From assembly GCF_045290345.1 (NCBI RefSeq), contig NZ_CP155447.1, positions 1,736,001-1,800,000 on the forward strand: 64,000 bases of DNA. Reading direction: 5' to 3'. Numbering within the stretch: position 1 is the stretch's first letter; each line of letters begins with the position of its first letter. Position numbers and translations under genes: made by a program. Under the pieces are notes generated by a model. The model was not told the origin of the DNA. It ran no database searches and worked only from the letters and a program-made list of their open reading frames with translations. Below are positions 16,725 through 26,024 of the stretch, piece by piece. The stretch comes from Singulisphaera sp045290345. GTDB lineage: Bacteria > Planctomycetota > Planctomycetia > Isosphaerales > Isosphaeraceae.

Positions 16725-17116
16725 CAGGAGCAATCCTCCCAGATCACAAACCAGTATTTGCCCACCATCGCGAGCAAGATCAACTTGGTTGCACCAACGG
16801 CCGTGCTACCCACATTGAACGCCTCCACCTCCACATTTTGGGTGACAAACGAGGTTCCGCCGAAGTCCCAAAGCGTCACGTCGGCCTTGCCTGGCGTGCT
16901 GCCCGACATGGCGGCAATTCCGCCCGACTTCGATTTCGCCCATTGGAATGTTGACGCCGCCATCCTCAAATTAAGGCCGGCGGGTGTTCTCAGTGCTTGC
17001 AACGGAGGGGCGGCCGTCACGTTGCAAGCAAGCTCGATCTCCGTGCAAAGGTAGCTAATGTAAGAGTCGAGGCCGGGAATTCCAGTCTTAAGCCTATCAA
17101 TTTGAACTGTTGACAT
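16724..17116 (-). CDS. Hypothetical distal tail protein
   Basis: This is a 130-aa protein, beta-rich, with a C-terminal hydrophobic stretch (ATKLILLAMVGKYWFVIW). It is located downstream of the tape measure in transcription order, so a minor tail or baseplate component is likely. No domain recognised. Confidence 0.5.
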   Translation of the reverse strand: MSTVQIDRLKTGIPGLDSYISYLCTEIELACNVTAAPPLQALRTPAGLNLRMAASTFQWAKSKSGGIAAMSGSTPGKADVTLWDFGGTSFVTQNVEVEAFNVGSTAVGATKLILLAMVGKYWFVIWEDCS

Positions 17117-17128
17117 GCGATTGACTTC

Positions 17129-17914
17129 TTACCCAAGAAGGGCGGAAAAGCTAATGGAGCCGTAAGTGGGATTGCCCGCCGGATCAGTCGCCGTGTCCAG
17201 CGTGCCGTCTGATCGCCAATACTGATTCCAATGGTGATCTTGGTACGTAAACATTATTTGTCGCGTCCACTGAATCACGCCGCCCGATCCAACCGAAAAC
17301 GAACCGCCCCAATTGTCAAACCGAAGTTGCCCAGCGGGGATGCTGCGAAACGTCGCGTTGTTCAGCTTGTTGTTGTAGAGATTCAAAATCTCGTCGCCCA
17401 TCGTCGGGCACTGATACAACGTGAGCACGTAAGTTGTCTGGGTGAAGTGCGCCCCGGCATCCTGGCCGAGCACTTCCGCATTGGAAAACTTCATCTTGCG
17501 ATTCGGGATCGTCGCGTAAAGTCCCGAACCTTTGGTTTCCCAGGTCAAATACGGTTCGCTGCCGCTGGTCGGGTAAGTCGTCGAGGAAAATTCGACATTG
17601 ACTTGCACTTTTGAATGCAGGTCAATCAATTCCGTGGAGTCGGGCGATGATTCGCCGAAAGCCTCGCAATTGAAACTTGACGACCAGAGCCAATTGTAAA
17701 TCGGATGTTGAAGCATCACGATTCGGTCAGTCGATCCGCCTGAGTAGGGCACGGACTCGACTTGACCTGCGATCACGCTGACAAACGGAATCAGGTTCGC
17801 TTGGTCGGTAACAAAGGAGATCCGAGCGTTCCAGGCACTGCTATCGGCACCGAGTGTCGGGGAAGGATTACGAAGATAGGCCCAATCGCCGGGGAGGTCT
17901 GCAACGGTAGCCAT
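17129..17914 (-). CDS. Hypothetical tail protein
   Basis: This is a 261-aa beta-rich protein with many aromatic and Ser/Thr residues (IYNWLWSSSFNCEAFG, YVLTLYQCPTMGDEIL). It is placed directly after the tape measure gene, where distal tail proteins are usually found. Function by position only. Confidence 0.55.
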   Translation of the reverse strand: MATVADLPGDWAYLRNPSPTLGADSSAWNARISFVTDQANLIPFVSVIAGQVESVPYSGGSTDRIVMLQHPIYNWLWSSSFNCEAFGESSPDSTELIDLHSKVQVNVEFSSTTYPTSGSEPYLTWETKGSGLYATIPNRKMKFSNAEVLGQDAGAHFTQTTYVLTLYQCPTMGDEILNLYNNKLNNATFRSIPAGQLRFDNWGGSFSVGSGGVIQWTRQIMFTYQDHHWNQYWRSDGTLDTATDPAGNPTYGSISFSALLG

Positions 17915-17932
17915 GAGTGTTTACAGAATTCC

Positions 17933-19728
17933 TTATTTCTTTGTCCGGTCGAACCGCACGACGCCAGTGTTCGCCAGTTGGTCCAGCGTTTTTCGCATTT
18001 CCGAGAGAATGCCGGTTTGCTTTTTGTTCTCTTCCTCCGCGCCACCCACTGAACCCTGGAAGTTGGCCGCAAGCTGATTGGCGTCAAACACCTGAGAAGT
18101 TTTCTTGTTCTTCTCTTGCTCGTTTTCAGGGCCTTGGTTGAACAGCCGGTCAACAACGCCCTCTTCTACTTTCTTTTTGGAGTCGGAAAAGATATCTTCA
18201 GAGGCCGTTTTTGCGTTCTCTTCGGAAACACCAAACTGATGGAGATATTCGGCAATCTTCTTCCTGGCCTCGTCAGGCGACATGTCTCCGGCAACGGTCT
18301 GGATCGCAAAACCTTCACTGATCGAATCGACGCCAGGAGCGGCCGCGCGACTGTCTTTCTCGTTCTGTTGCCGTGCCTGTTTCGCTTCTTGTTCTTTCCG
18401 TTTCTTCTCGACCTCAGCCGCTTTTGCTTCGCGGGCATCCTTGTTGCGTAGGTGGTCGGCGTCGGTCTGCATGAGCCGAACGAGTTCCGCGCCTCGCCGG
18501 AGGTCAGTTTGCGTTTCCCCGCTTGCTCCTCAAGGTAGCCCATTCGGCCAAGTTCTTTTTCTCGATCTTCTTCGACGGCCTTGGCTTTTCGTTTGGCTTC
18601 CTCCGTGGCCGCCTTGTCTTTCTTTTGTTCTTCCTCGGCCTGATACTCGGCCATTTTGGCTTTTTTCAAAGCTTCGGGGCTTGTGTATTCGAGCCGCGTA
18701 GCAACAGCATCCATTTTGCCGCCGTCGCCTCTGATTCTCCGTCCAATCTCATCGCGAGCCTGCTGGCCATCTTCGGTGTCTTGCTGCGCCCGCAGCATCA
18801 GTCGGCTCGCTTGCTTTGTCTTCGCGCTGGCACCTTGATCCGAAATCTTATCTCGCTGATTTTCGAGATCGGCGATTTTGGCGTCTGCCGAGAAGTAGCC
18901 GCCGGATTCGAGGGCGGTCTTGTTCTCTCTGTAATACTTGATTTCTTCGTTAACTTTGTCGATTTGTTTCTGGATCTCAGGAGACACGGTCATCGTTTTT
19001 TCGAGAGCGGCTCGAACCACTTCGGGGCCGGCTTCGCTGTAGACATCCTGGACGGCTTTCCGTGTCTCCATTTTCGACTTCGATTCGCCGCCCATCATCT
19101 TTTCGATGTCTTTTTCTTCCTTCTTGTACTTGTTCAATCGCTCTTGCTCGTCCGCCGTTCGACTGGTCGCCTTGGCCAAGGCTTCCATTTCTTCGGCTTC
19201 CGTCTTCACGGTCCCCTGGCCGATCAGTTCCATAAACTGATCCCAATGGGTGTAAAGCTGATAGATTCCAACGGCTGCGAGTTGAGCCGCCGCCGCAACG
19301 CCACCCGTCGCACCTAACCCATAAGCAAGTGGGCCTATATTGTTAACGATGCCCGAGAAGCCGTATTGAACGTCGTCCGCGATATAGCCAAGCTGCATGA
19401 GGGCCTGGCCCATGCGGCCAGATGACTGAGTCATCTGATTGGCACTCGCGTTGAGAACCTCTAAGCCCGTGTGGAGAGTGCTCGTGGCTGCGTAGGCTGC
19501 CTGCATTCGAGTTGTCAACTCTGTGGCCGTTGCGCCAAGAGCCGCCATGCGGGCACTGAGTTCTGATGCCGTGATCGCACCGTCAGCAAACTCTTGCTGG
19601 AGTTGCTTGACCTCCTTGTTCACTGCGTCGAGGGCATTCCGTGCTTTAGCCAAGCCCTGATCGAGATTGCCCGTGCGAATGTCCAAATCGGCGTAAATAC
19701 TTCCAAGGTCGATCCCTTGTCCCGCCAT
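17933..19728 (-). CDS. Tail tape measure protein, frameshifted
   Basis: Two frames join to make about 598 aa. The first part has a coiled-coil start (DLDIRTGNLDQGLAKARNA), hydrophobic central segments (VNNIGPLAYGLGATGG, then VAAAAQLAAVGIYQL), and long charged helices. Near 18487 the reading frame drifts into an Arg/Thr-rich sequence. The other frame continues as LVRLMQTDADHLRNKDA and further charged helices to a natural end at 17933. One additional G at the CGG (plus-strand CC 18487-18488), or a -1 slip, restores it. The length predicts a short tail. It starts on the stop of the preceding chaperone-like gene. Confidence 0.8.
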
Positions 19729-20423
19729 TACTTGCTCCCTTCGGATTTACCGTAGAATCGTTCGCGTTGCTCTTTGATCGCGCGGGCAATCGCGTCGGCA
19801 TTCATCGCGATCGGAATGCCGGTTTCCTCGGGCTGGCCACGACGACGAGCGTTCATGAATTCGCTAACCGTCAACCCGTACACGTTGGCATAAGTCCATC
19901 CTGGGTGCGACTCGATGACATCCTCGATCAGTTTCCCCCAGGTCATTTCGGGGGATGGCCGCTTTGCAACCCCAAGCCCAAGCATTCGCTCCAGGGATTT
20001 CAGCGTTTGCGAGCCGTGGGCAATCCGCCAAATCTGCATGTGCTCTGAAGTGCTCGCGAGCATGGCGAACTTGGCCGCATCCACGGGAGTCAAGCCGGGC
20101 CGGTTTTTCCGTAACGCCACCCAGAAGAACGCCGCCACGCCCTCCAGGCTTTCGTAGAACGGCCTGCCAGACGGCTCGCCATAGATCGGCGGTCCCGTTT
20201 CGGCGGTCTCATACGCGGCCACCAGGAGCTTCCGGCGGTCGTCGCCTTGGGTGGCTTCAAGCTCGCTCTCGATCGCAACCAGGGGGTCGACCCATTGGCT
20301 GTCAAGAATCGCTTGCAGGTCGGCCAGGTCGTTCAGGGTGAATTCGGATACCTGGAAGGTAAGACCGGCTTTGGCGATCGTGACCGGCCTGGGTCTCGGG
20401 ATCAAAGATGTGATGGAATTCAT
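19728..20423 (-). CDS. Probable tail assembly protein upstream of tape measure
   Basis: This is a 231-aa helical protein (FTLNDLADLQAILDSQW, then SLEGVAAFFWVALRKN). It lies between the tail tube gene and the tape measure and overlaps the latter's start. In siphoviruses this slot holds tail assembly chaperones, often with a programmed frameshift. I see no slippery heptamer with an extension here. Assignment is from position. Confidence 0.5.
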   Translation of the reverse strand: MNSITSLIPRPRPVTIAKAGLTFQVSEFTLNDLADLQAILDSQWVDPLVAIESELEATQGDDRRKLLVAAYETAETGPPIYGEPSGRPFYESLEGVAAFFWVALRKNRPGLTPVDAAKFAMLASTSEHMQIWRIAHGSQTLKSLERMLGLGVAKRPSPEMTWGKLIEDVIESHPGWTYANVYGLTVSEFMNARRRGQPEETGIPIAMNADAIARAIKEQRERFYGKSEGSK

Positions 20424-20436
20424 GACGCCCCCAAAG

Positions 20437-20465
20437 TAAAACGGCCGCCGCGACGTGCGACGGCC
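20437..20465 (-). terminator. Terminator after tail tube gene
   Basis: On the minus strand GGCCGTCGC, loop ACGTC and GCGGCGGCC form a 9-bp stem (one mismatch), followed by GTTTTACTTT. It follows the tail tube gene stop by about 25 bp. Confidence 0.6.
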
Positions 20466-20489
20466 GAGCGTGCGAGCGATCAGGCCAGA

Positions 20490-20909
20490 TTACGGGCCGG
20501 GCCGAGTGGTCGTGATCGCCCCTTGGTTGCGGACAGTGAACGAGTATTTCAATCCCGCCTTGACGTCCAGAATCGGCGTGGCAACCTCGTTGAACCGGGC
20601 ATTGCACGCGAGGTATGGGCCGTTCTCGTTCGCGTTGTCGATAACGATCGGGAAGATATCGCCGGACTTGAAAACCGGCGGATTACCCTTCTCGAAAACG
20701 GCCGTGAAATTACCCGTCATGGTCTGATAGGTTTTCACATCTTCATAGGCGGCTCCGCTCTTGTTGTTCGTCATCTCGTCCACGCCCCAACTGAGCGTGT
20801 AACTTCCGTTGATGACCTTCAATTCGGCGGTGTTGGGATCGGCACCGAGAGTGAACAGACTCTCAATGCAGGGGATGTGCGTTTCGGCCAGTGCGGTAGG
20901 CGCTGCCAT
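20490..20909 (-). CDS. Probable major tail tube protein
   Basis: This is a 139-aa protein with alternating beta strands (AELKVINGSYTLSWGVDE, then GLKYSFTVRNQG). Size, position two genes before the tape measure, and a strong terminator directly after it suggest an abundantly made tail tube subunit. No diagnostic motif; an alternative is the next gene upstream (20960-21508). Confidence 0.5.
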   Translation of the reverse strand: MAAPTALAETHIPCIESLFTLGADPNTAELKVINGSYTLSWGVDEMTNNKSGAAYEDVKTYQTMTGNFTAVFEKGNPPVFKSGDIFPIVIDNANENGPYLACNARFNEVATPILDVKAGLKYSFTVRNQGAITTTRPGP

Positions 20910-20959
20910 TTCAGAAAAACTCCAAGAGAGAAACAGGTGAGAAGCAAGCCAACCGCAGG

Positions 20960-21508
20960 TTAGCCAGCAAAAACGAGCGTCAGGCTGGTGATCGTGCTTG
21001 CTCCGGGGTCGATCGTGATGACCTTGTGGGTGGCATCAACCGCCAAAGCTGTGGCTTTGCAGATCGAGTGAAAGACCGTGTTTCCGGTCGGCTTGCCGTC
21101 AACCACGGCCGCGCCTGGCATGCCACCGTAGACGGTTTGATAGGCTCCGGTTCCAGGCCAGGGAGCCGCGAAGCCATTGGACGATCCGGGGCCAATTTTG
21201 AAGTCATGCCCGGCGGTCGGATCAGAGTTGATTGCCTGAATCAACCGGATTCCTGGGGTCGTGAAATTGACCGTTCGGCCACCCACGCCAGCCAGAGCCG
21301 TCAGGTCGACATCAAACGGAGCAGAAACATTCGTGTAAGTTTGCGACCAAACATCGGTGAACTGTCGGCCCGCCGGCTTGGATGCTCCGATTTCAATTGG
21401 CGAAGTGCCGACTTGATTGCTCTCGGTTGCAGTGCCGGCCGTTCCGCTCGTGAAATTGGTCGTCAGGCTTACGCTCGCCTGAAATCTTCCGCTGACAGTT
21501 GTTGACAT
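20960..21508 (-). CDS. Structural protein, possible tail subunit
   Basis: This is a 182-aa Thr/Gly-rich beta protein (GRFQASVSLTTNFTSGTAG), without Cys clusters, lying between the completion proteins and the tube gene. It resembles phage tail or decoration subunits in composition only. Confidence 0.5.
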   Translation of the reverse strand: MSTTVSGRFQASVSLTTNFTSGTAGTATESNQVGTSPIEIGASKPAGRQFTDVWSQTYTNVSAPFDVDLTALAGVGGRTVNFTTPGIRLIQAINSDPTAGHDFKIGPGSSNGFAAPWPGTGAYQTVYGGMPGAAVVDGKPTGNTVFHSICKATALAVDATHKVITIDPGASTITSLTLVFAG

Positions 21509-21513
21509 TCAAA

Positions 21514-21903
21514 TTACTCAACAGTGGCTCCAAGCTGCCAACGGCTATCGCTGGTGGTTGGCGTGTCCGCGACAAAGGTTCGCATAACGATTTCGGGAAA
21601 TGCTTCGGCCGCATCGACGATCGCCCGAGTCATAAAGTAGACACCTGGCACCCAACCGCCTAAATGCTGGTTATGGCCGAATTCCACGTAGTAAGCGTAG
21701 TGGGCACGCACGGTGACAATGTAGATATCGCCAAGATTCGATTCAATTACACCAATCGTGTTGCTGAGAAACCCGGTGTCTTTCGGGCAATACTGGTAGG
21801 CCCGCTCGGCAATCAGTTCGGCCATTGCCTTCTTGGTTTCGTCGGCCTTGGCAAGTAGGTGGGATTTAACGGCCTCGCCATTCCATACAAACTTGTTTTC
21901 CAT
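21514..21903 (-). CDS. HK97 gp10-like head-tail completion protein
   Basis: This is a 129-aa protein. It has the family pattern: an N-terminal helix (ADETKKAMAELIAERAYQY), then CPKDTGFLSNTI and YAYYVEFGH. These proteins join the tail to the connector. Gene order (after a DUF3168-like gene, before tail tube genes) agrees. Confidence 0.7.
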   Translation of the reverse strand: MENKFVWNGEAVKSHLLAKADETKKAMAELIAERAYQYCPKDTGFLSNTIGVIESNLGDIYIVTVRAHYAYYVEFGHNQHLGGWVPGVYFMTRAIVDAAEAFPEIVMRTFVADTPTTSDSRWQLGATVE

Positions 21904-21913
21904 GTGGATATTG

Positions 21914-22438
21914 TTATGTCGGAATCATTGAACGACCAATCAAGAAAGAGAACTGGCAGTGAAACGCCCAGACGATTCGATTGCCCGGCCCGCGTCCTGC
22001 CTGGGTGGCTCGATGCTTGATCCCTGGAATCGCGGCCATCTCGTAGGAGTCGACGGCCTTGATCGGAACGCGCGGGACAATCACGCCATCGGTGTAAATC
22101 TTCGGGGCCAAGACTTTGTAGAGGTTCAGTCCAAGCGTGTCGGCCTGAACATCGCTGTAGGAAAGAATCGTGAACTGAACAACGGATCGCTCCCAATAGG
22201 TTTCCGAATTGTTTAACTCGGGAGTGTCCGCGATCGGGGTATAGATCAGGATCGGGAGCGTGTAACGGGGAGCCGCCTGTCGAAAGTAAATCTCGGTCAG
22301 GTCGGCCATAGGTTCAGCCGATTTGAGATAATTCCTCAACGCGATCCAGAACGTGTCAGCGTAGAGAAACGAGATCATTCCGAGACCGCGAGTGTGGATC
22401 TGAGGAAGCCCAAACCCACTGGATGATAATCGGATCAT
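21914..22438 (-). CDS. Tail completion / minor tail protein (DUF3168-like)
   Basis: This is a 174-aa protein. The core reads YTLPILIYTPIADTPELN, then WERSVVQFTILSYSDVQAD and TLGLNLYKVL, similar to DUF3168 tail terminator proteins. A start 20 residues further in (MISFLYADTFW) is possible. Confidence 0.55.
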   Translation of the reverse strand: MIRLSSSGFGLPQIHTRGLGMISFLYADTFWIALRNYLKSAEPMADLTEIYFRQAAPRYTLPILIYTPIADTPELNNSETYWERSVVQFTILSYSDVQADTLGLNLYKVLAPKIYTDGVIVPRVPIKAVDSYEMAAIPGIKHRATQAGRGPGNRIVWAFHCQFSFLIGRSMIPT

Positions 22439-22439
22439 A

Positions 22440-22910
22440 TTATCTCGCGGTTACGTTGCCGTTTCCGTCAACGGCAAGGTCGAACGTGCGAACCGGGCCG
22501 GAATTGTCGGGGAGTTTTTTTGTGTACGTCCGTGTCGCCGGGTTGGTTGATTCCTTTGCGAATGCCTCCGTCCAGCTACCCAAGAGGGCATCGCCCACGG
22601 TGGGGGCTGTTACGTCGTCTTGGCTGCGGATCGGGATGGCGGCCGTCAGGTCGATTTGCGCGGTTCCAACCGGGTTGATTGCCTCGCTGGCGAGCCGTGG
22701 ATTCCCACCGTCGTTCGTGTCAAACGTGATTGATCCACTAAACGTCGTATCAAGAATCACGGATACTTTGTAGATTCCGCTGGCCGCGATCGGCTCGGTA
22801 ATCCCACTCGTAAGCCAGGTTGTCCCGTTGTTCACGGTGTAGCGGACTGACGAGAGTCCAGACCTGGACCGGCCCGCGTTGAACGTGAAGACTTTGGTGT
22901 ATGTGGCCAT
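22440..22910 (-). CDS. Beta-sandwich virion protein, unknown
   Basis: This is a 156-aa protein with predicted strands and many Thr/Asn/Gly (KVFTFNAGRSRSGL, then KVSVILDTTFSGSITF). It may be a decoration or adhesion domain. It begins 11 bp after the preceding gene. No family assigned. Confidence 0.5.
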   Translation of the reverse strand: MATYTKVFTFNAGRSRSGLSSVRYTVNNGTTWLTSGITEPIAASGIYKVSVILDTTFSGSITFDTNDGGNPRLASEAINPVGTAQIDLTAAIPIRSQDDVTAPTVGDALLGSWTEAFAKESTNPATRTYTKKLPDNSGPVRTFDLAVDGNGNVTAR

Positions 22911-22921
22911 TTCATTCTCGT

Positions 22922-23125
22922 TTAGACGGCTGAGATCGCGTCGAGTTCGGCTTGCTGAGCGGCTAGGGCTTCCTCGGAGTTGCGGTTGTCACAGTGGAAC
23001 TGACCGAGAATGCGTAGCCCCACATCGTCGATCGTGCCGAGGAAATCGAGGGTTTCGGCGACCGATCCGTCCGAGATCGTGACTTGGCTTGCGTCTGGCT
23101 CGACTGTCGTGATTTCCCAACTCAT
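22922..23125 (-). CDS. Small hypothetical protein
   Basis: This is a 67-aa acidic protein that overlaps the stop of the upstream gene by 4 bp and so belongs to the virion operon. No motif seen. Confidence 0.5.
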   Translation of the reverse strand: MSWEITTVEPDASQVTISDGSVAETLDFLGTIDDVGLRILGQFHCDNRNSEEALAAQQAELDAISAV

Positions 23126-23388
23126 ACGTCAGGCCCCAGAGGTTTTGCAACGCGGTTGGCAAGCGATCGCCGCAAGCTTTCCCAGAGTTCCATCGTCATC
23201 GCGTCAGGCTGATAGCCTTCGCCAAGATCAATGCGAGTCGGCGTAATATGCGCGAGCATTTGCCCCGGAATGGCGAAGGTCATTGACGGACATTTCGAGT
23301 CGCCCTCGCTTGACCGAATCAGGAAAGTCAACGGCCGTTCTTCTTCGGCGAAGTAGACAGGCTTTGCGTTGCTCGTGAATCCGCTCAT
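23122..23388 (-). CDS. Small hypothetical protein
   Basis: This is an 88-aa protein, with a beta-type start and a helical C-terminus (AMTMELWESLRRSLANRV). It is coupled to the next gene by ATGA overlap. Function unknown. Confidence 0.5.
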   Translation of the reverse strand: MSGFTSNAKPVYFAEEERPLTFLIRSSEGDSKCPSMTFAIPGQMLAHITPTRIDLGEGYQPDAMTMELWESLRRSLANRVAKPLGPDV

Positions 23389-23390
23389 GA

Positions 23391-24521
23391 TTATGTCCCC
23401 AGACCAAAGGTTCTTAGAACGTCATACGCTTTTTGAAGCATGGCTTGTTCCGCGGCCCCATAGCTTGCGGCGGCCGTCGCCGCACCCATCGTGACTCGGG
23501 TGGACGGGGCCGCTCCAAGAAAGCCGACACCAGGAGCCGACCCGTTGTCGCTGCCTCGAATGATAAACCGGCTGCCCGCCCTATTGATCAAAGACCAGGT
23601 GTCTGTGTTGAGCACCATCGATCCGCCGGTTGCGCCCGAAATTGTCAGGATATTTCCGGCCAATCGATAGAAACTCGAATTCGCTCCTGCATTGTACGTA
23701 ATAGATGTGGATGTAGTTGCATTAAATGTTGCCGATGCGAACTGGGCAGAAGTGGCCCGACCGATATTCAACGTGTCACGTTGAGTGCCGGTCCCGATGG
23801 TCTCCAGAGAAAACCCCGGGTCGCCTGTCGAATCGCAGAGGTAGAACCGAGTCAAACCGTCAGTGGTTCGATATAGTTTACCGAGTTGATTGGAATGGTT
23901 TTCTTCGTTGAAGTAGATTGTCGAAGTGCCAAAAGCCACCTGTGGCTTTTTAGATGTCTTGTTGACAACATAAGTTATTGGCCTGAGTTCGATGGCCGGA
24001 TCACCGCCGACACCTGGAAATATGACTGAGCCTAAATGGACTTCAAAATGCGGCACGCCGCCCAAGTAGTAGTTCGACTCGATCCGGTGGGTGCAACTCG
24101 GCTGAGACGGATCGAGTGGTCCGCCTTCTTTGTAATTGTATCCCCAGCCGAAGACTACATTTTTCTGGGGATCTAAGCCGCTTGGGTCATTGTTTGGGCT
24201 AGAACCAATACCGAATCCGAAATGGCAGGAATGCGGGTCATCTGACCAAACCTGCAACACCTGATCGTTTGTCCGATTGCCCATTTCGTGAACATGGCAA
24301 CCTGTGGCATCGATCCGTGATCCGACGACAAGACTTCCGTCTTTATATATGCGGTTCTCTTGGATATCAGCAGTCTGCCCACTCGAAAAAGGCTGAACAA
24401 TGACGGCCGGGGAAGCGATATCCGGCGAACCGAGAATCTTGCCCGTCAGAACTTGCGCGACCCGAGAGCTACCCAAAGTTCCATCAAGGTCTTCAAGTGA
24501 GCTTGGAACAAAATCAGCCAT
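23391..24521 (-). CDS. Putative tail fibre or virion-surface protein
   Basis: The ATG at 24521 (MADFVPSS) has GAGG upstream and gives 376 aa. The second half is rich in Ser/Thr/Gly with repeats like ATFNATTSTSITYNAG and ends in a helix (YGAAEQAMLQKAYDVLRTF) resembling a trimerisation or chaperone-like end. This composition is common in fibre proteins. No enzymatic motif. Confidence 0.45.
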   Translation of the reverse strand: MADFVPSSLEDLDGTLGSSRVAQVLTGKILGSPDIASPAVIVQPFSSGQTADIQENRIYKDGSLVVGSRIDATGCHVHEMGNRTNDQVLQVWSDDPHSCHFGFGIGSSPNNDPSGLDPQKNVVFGWGYNYKEGGPLDPSQPSCTHRIESNYYLGGVPHFEVHLGSVIFPGVGGDPAIELRPITYVVNKTSKKPQVAFGTSTIYFNEENHSNQLGKLYRTTDGLTRFYLCDSTGDPGFSLETIGTGTQRDTLNIGRATSAQFASATFNATTSTSITYNAGANSSFYRLAGNILTISGATGGSMVLNTDTWSLINRAGSRFIIRGSDNGSAPGVGFLGAAPSTRVTMGAATAAASYGAAEQAMLQKAYDVLRTFGLGT

Positions 24522-24951
24522 TTGCCTCAACAACCTCACAAGGGATTCGCCAAATCACTTCCAGGCCGCCGGAGTCTTTCGGGGGAGTGATTACGGACAG
24601 TTCTTTGTCTCGCCATTCAAACGTGTCGCCAAATGCAATTGCTTTGATAACTGGATCGTCGGCCCACTGCAAAAGCACGTCGTAACGGGTCGCCGATTGC
24701 GGCATCTGGCCGACCGTGCCAGCCTTGGATTCAACCGACCTGCCTGACATCGGCTGGACGCTGGCCATGTAGGGATAGCTTGGCCCATCCGTAGGAGTTG
24801 GCCCGCCCTGCGGCGATAGCGTGTAGACGACGGGACGGAAAACTACGGGTTGGTTGAACGCCTCGGCCGGCATCGGTCGGAGTCGGCGGGGGGCGCGGGG
24901 AAGTAGCGTCACGGGTAAGGCCAACTCCCTGGGCGGCTTCGCGTCCCGCAC
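24514..24951 (-). CDS. Hypothetical connector-region protein
   Basis: About 145 aa from a GTG at 24951; an ATG at 24873 is an alternative, and neither has a strong ribosome site. Beta-rich C-terminus (ATRYDVLLQWADDPV, then FEWRDKELSVI). It overlaps both neighbours. Located in the head-tail connector part of the operon. Confidence 0.45.
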   Translation of the reverse strand: MRDAKPPRELALPVTLLPRAPRRLRPMPAEAFNQPVVFRPVVYTLSPQGGPTPTDGPSYPYMASVQPMSGRSVESKAGTVGQMPQSATRYDVLLQWADDPVIKAIAFGDTFEWRDKELSVITPPKDSGGLEVIWRIPCEVVEANG

Positions 24952-25433
24952 GGGTCAAACGGATCATTTGGCATTCGGAGCGGAGCGGGCGTCATGCTGG
25001 CCACGACAGCGGATGGGAGATCAGGCCCATACGGCTCGGCCGCTTTAGCTTCGAGGGCGGCCAGATCGGCACGAACGTCATCAACAAATTGGTGAGCTTT
25101 TAACTCGTCAACCCCGGCTTTCCAGTCCACATCCGTTGTTTTGAACAGAATGGACTGCATGGCGTTCAGGCAAGCCAGGTCGCAAAGCCGTTCGACTCGC
25201 CATGCGTTTCGGGCCGGAGATGATAGGCCGGAATCGTAAAACCCGGCCAAGTCTGCATCCGTCACCAAAAGGGGGGCTGCCATGGGAAACCCCATGCCCG
25301 CCAGAGCCTTCCGAATCGGCCCATTCAAACTCGGATTTGTTCCATCCGTAATAACTGACATTCCCATGAATGCCATTCTTGGCCCAATTCGATCGACAAT
25401 TTCAGCCTCAACGGCGGCTCTGGCCAAAGACAT
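24909..25433 (-). CDS. Putative head-tail connector protein
   Basis: This is a 174-aa protein with a helical middle (ARNAWRVERLCDLACLNAM) and a Pro-rich tail. The position two genes after the major capsid protein fits a connector. No sequence signature. Confidence 0.45.
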   Translation of the reverse strand: MSLARAAVEAEIVDRIGPRMAFMGMSVITDGTNPSLNGPIRKALAGMGFPMAAPLLVTDADLAGFYDSGLSSPARNAWRVERLCDLACLNAMQSILFKTTDVDWKAGVDELKAHQFVDDVRADLAALEAKAAEPYGPDLPSAVVASMTPAPLRMPNDPFDPCGTRSRPGSWPYP

Positions 25434-25436
25434 GGG

Positions 25437-25934
25437 TTATCTTCCTCGCTTCCGGGAACTGGCCGGCTCGGCCTTGGGCGGCTTCCAATCCTTCAGGCGT
25501 TCGGCTACGGCTTCCGGCGAGAGGATTTGGCCGTCCTCTCCAAGAGCGACGATCGCTCCGAGTTTGAGGAAACTGGGCAGGTCGGCGGGCGAATCGATGT
25601 CCTCGAAGCTGATTCGCGAGCCTTCGGTGAATTCGCCGAACCGGCGGTGGATCACAAGAAATTCGGCATCTTCGCCCCGGTCGACGATGGTTTCGCCGGC
25701 CACGCGGGGATGCTTGAAGACGATCGACGGCATGGAAATCGAGCCATCAACCAATTGAGAGATCGCCGAGCTTTCCGACGTCGGAATCGGAGGCTGAACC
25801 GGGGGTGAAATCTCAGCCGCTGCCGTCTCGGCCGGGGGTGGATCGCTCTTGGGCGGATCACCTGCAACCGTCTCATCCGGCAGGGGAGCGGTTAGCGTGA
25901 TGGTCGCGACCGATTTATCAATGGGGCCAGGCAT
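25437..25934 (-). CDS. Hypothetical protein with acidic Pro-rich N-terminus
   Basis: 165 aa from ATG 25934; an earlier TTG would lie inside the terminator stem and is unlikely. Residues 1-70 are Pro/Glu/Ala-rich and probably disordered. The rest is a small domain (FLVIHRRFGEFTEGSRI, then PSFLKLGAIVAL) with a basic tail. Located just after the major capsid gene. Confidence 0.5.
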   Translation of the reverse strand: MPGPIDKSVATITLTAPLPDETVAGDPPKSDPPPAETAAAEISPPVQPPIPTSESSAISQLVDGSISMPSIVFKHPRVAGETIVDRGEDAEFLVIHRRFGEFTEGSRISFEDIDSPADLPSFLKLGAIVALGEDGQILSPEAVAERLKDWKPPKAEPASSRKRGR

Positions 25935-25961
25935 CAAATATTGCTCAATATTAGTAGGGCA

Positions 25962-25996
25962 AGGAAAGAATTCCGCCCGAATCGTCTCGGGCGGAA
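25962..25996 (-). terminator. Terminator after major capsid gene
   Basis: A perfect 10-bp stem (TTCCGCCCGA / TCGGGCGGAA, 25971-25996) with a 6-nt loop; on the minus strand it is followed by the T-rich TTCTTTCCTT. It lies about 30 bp after the capsid stop. Confidence 0.75.
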
Positions 25997-26024
25997 CGGC
26001 CAAGGATGTTATCCCTAGGGAGGA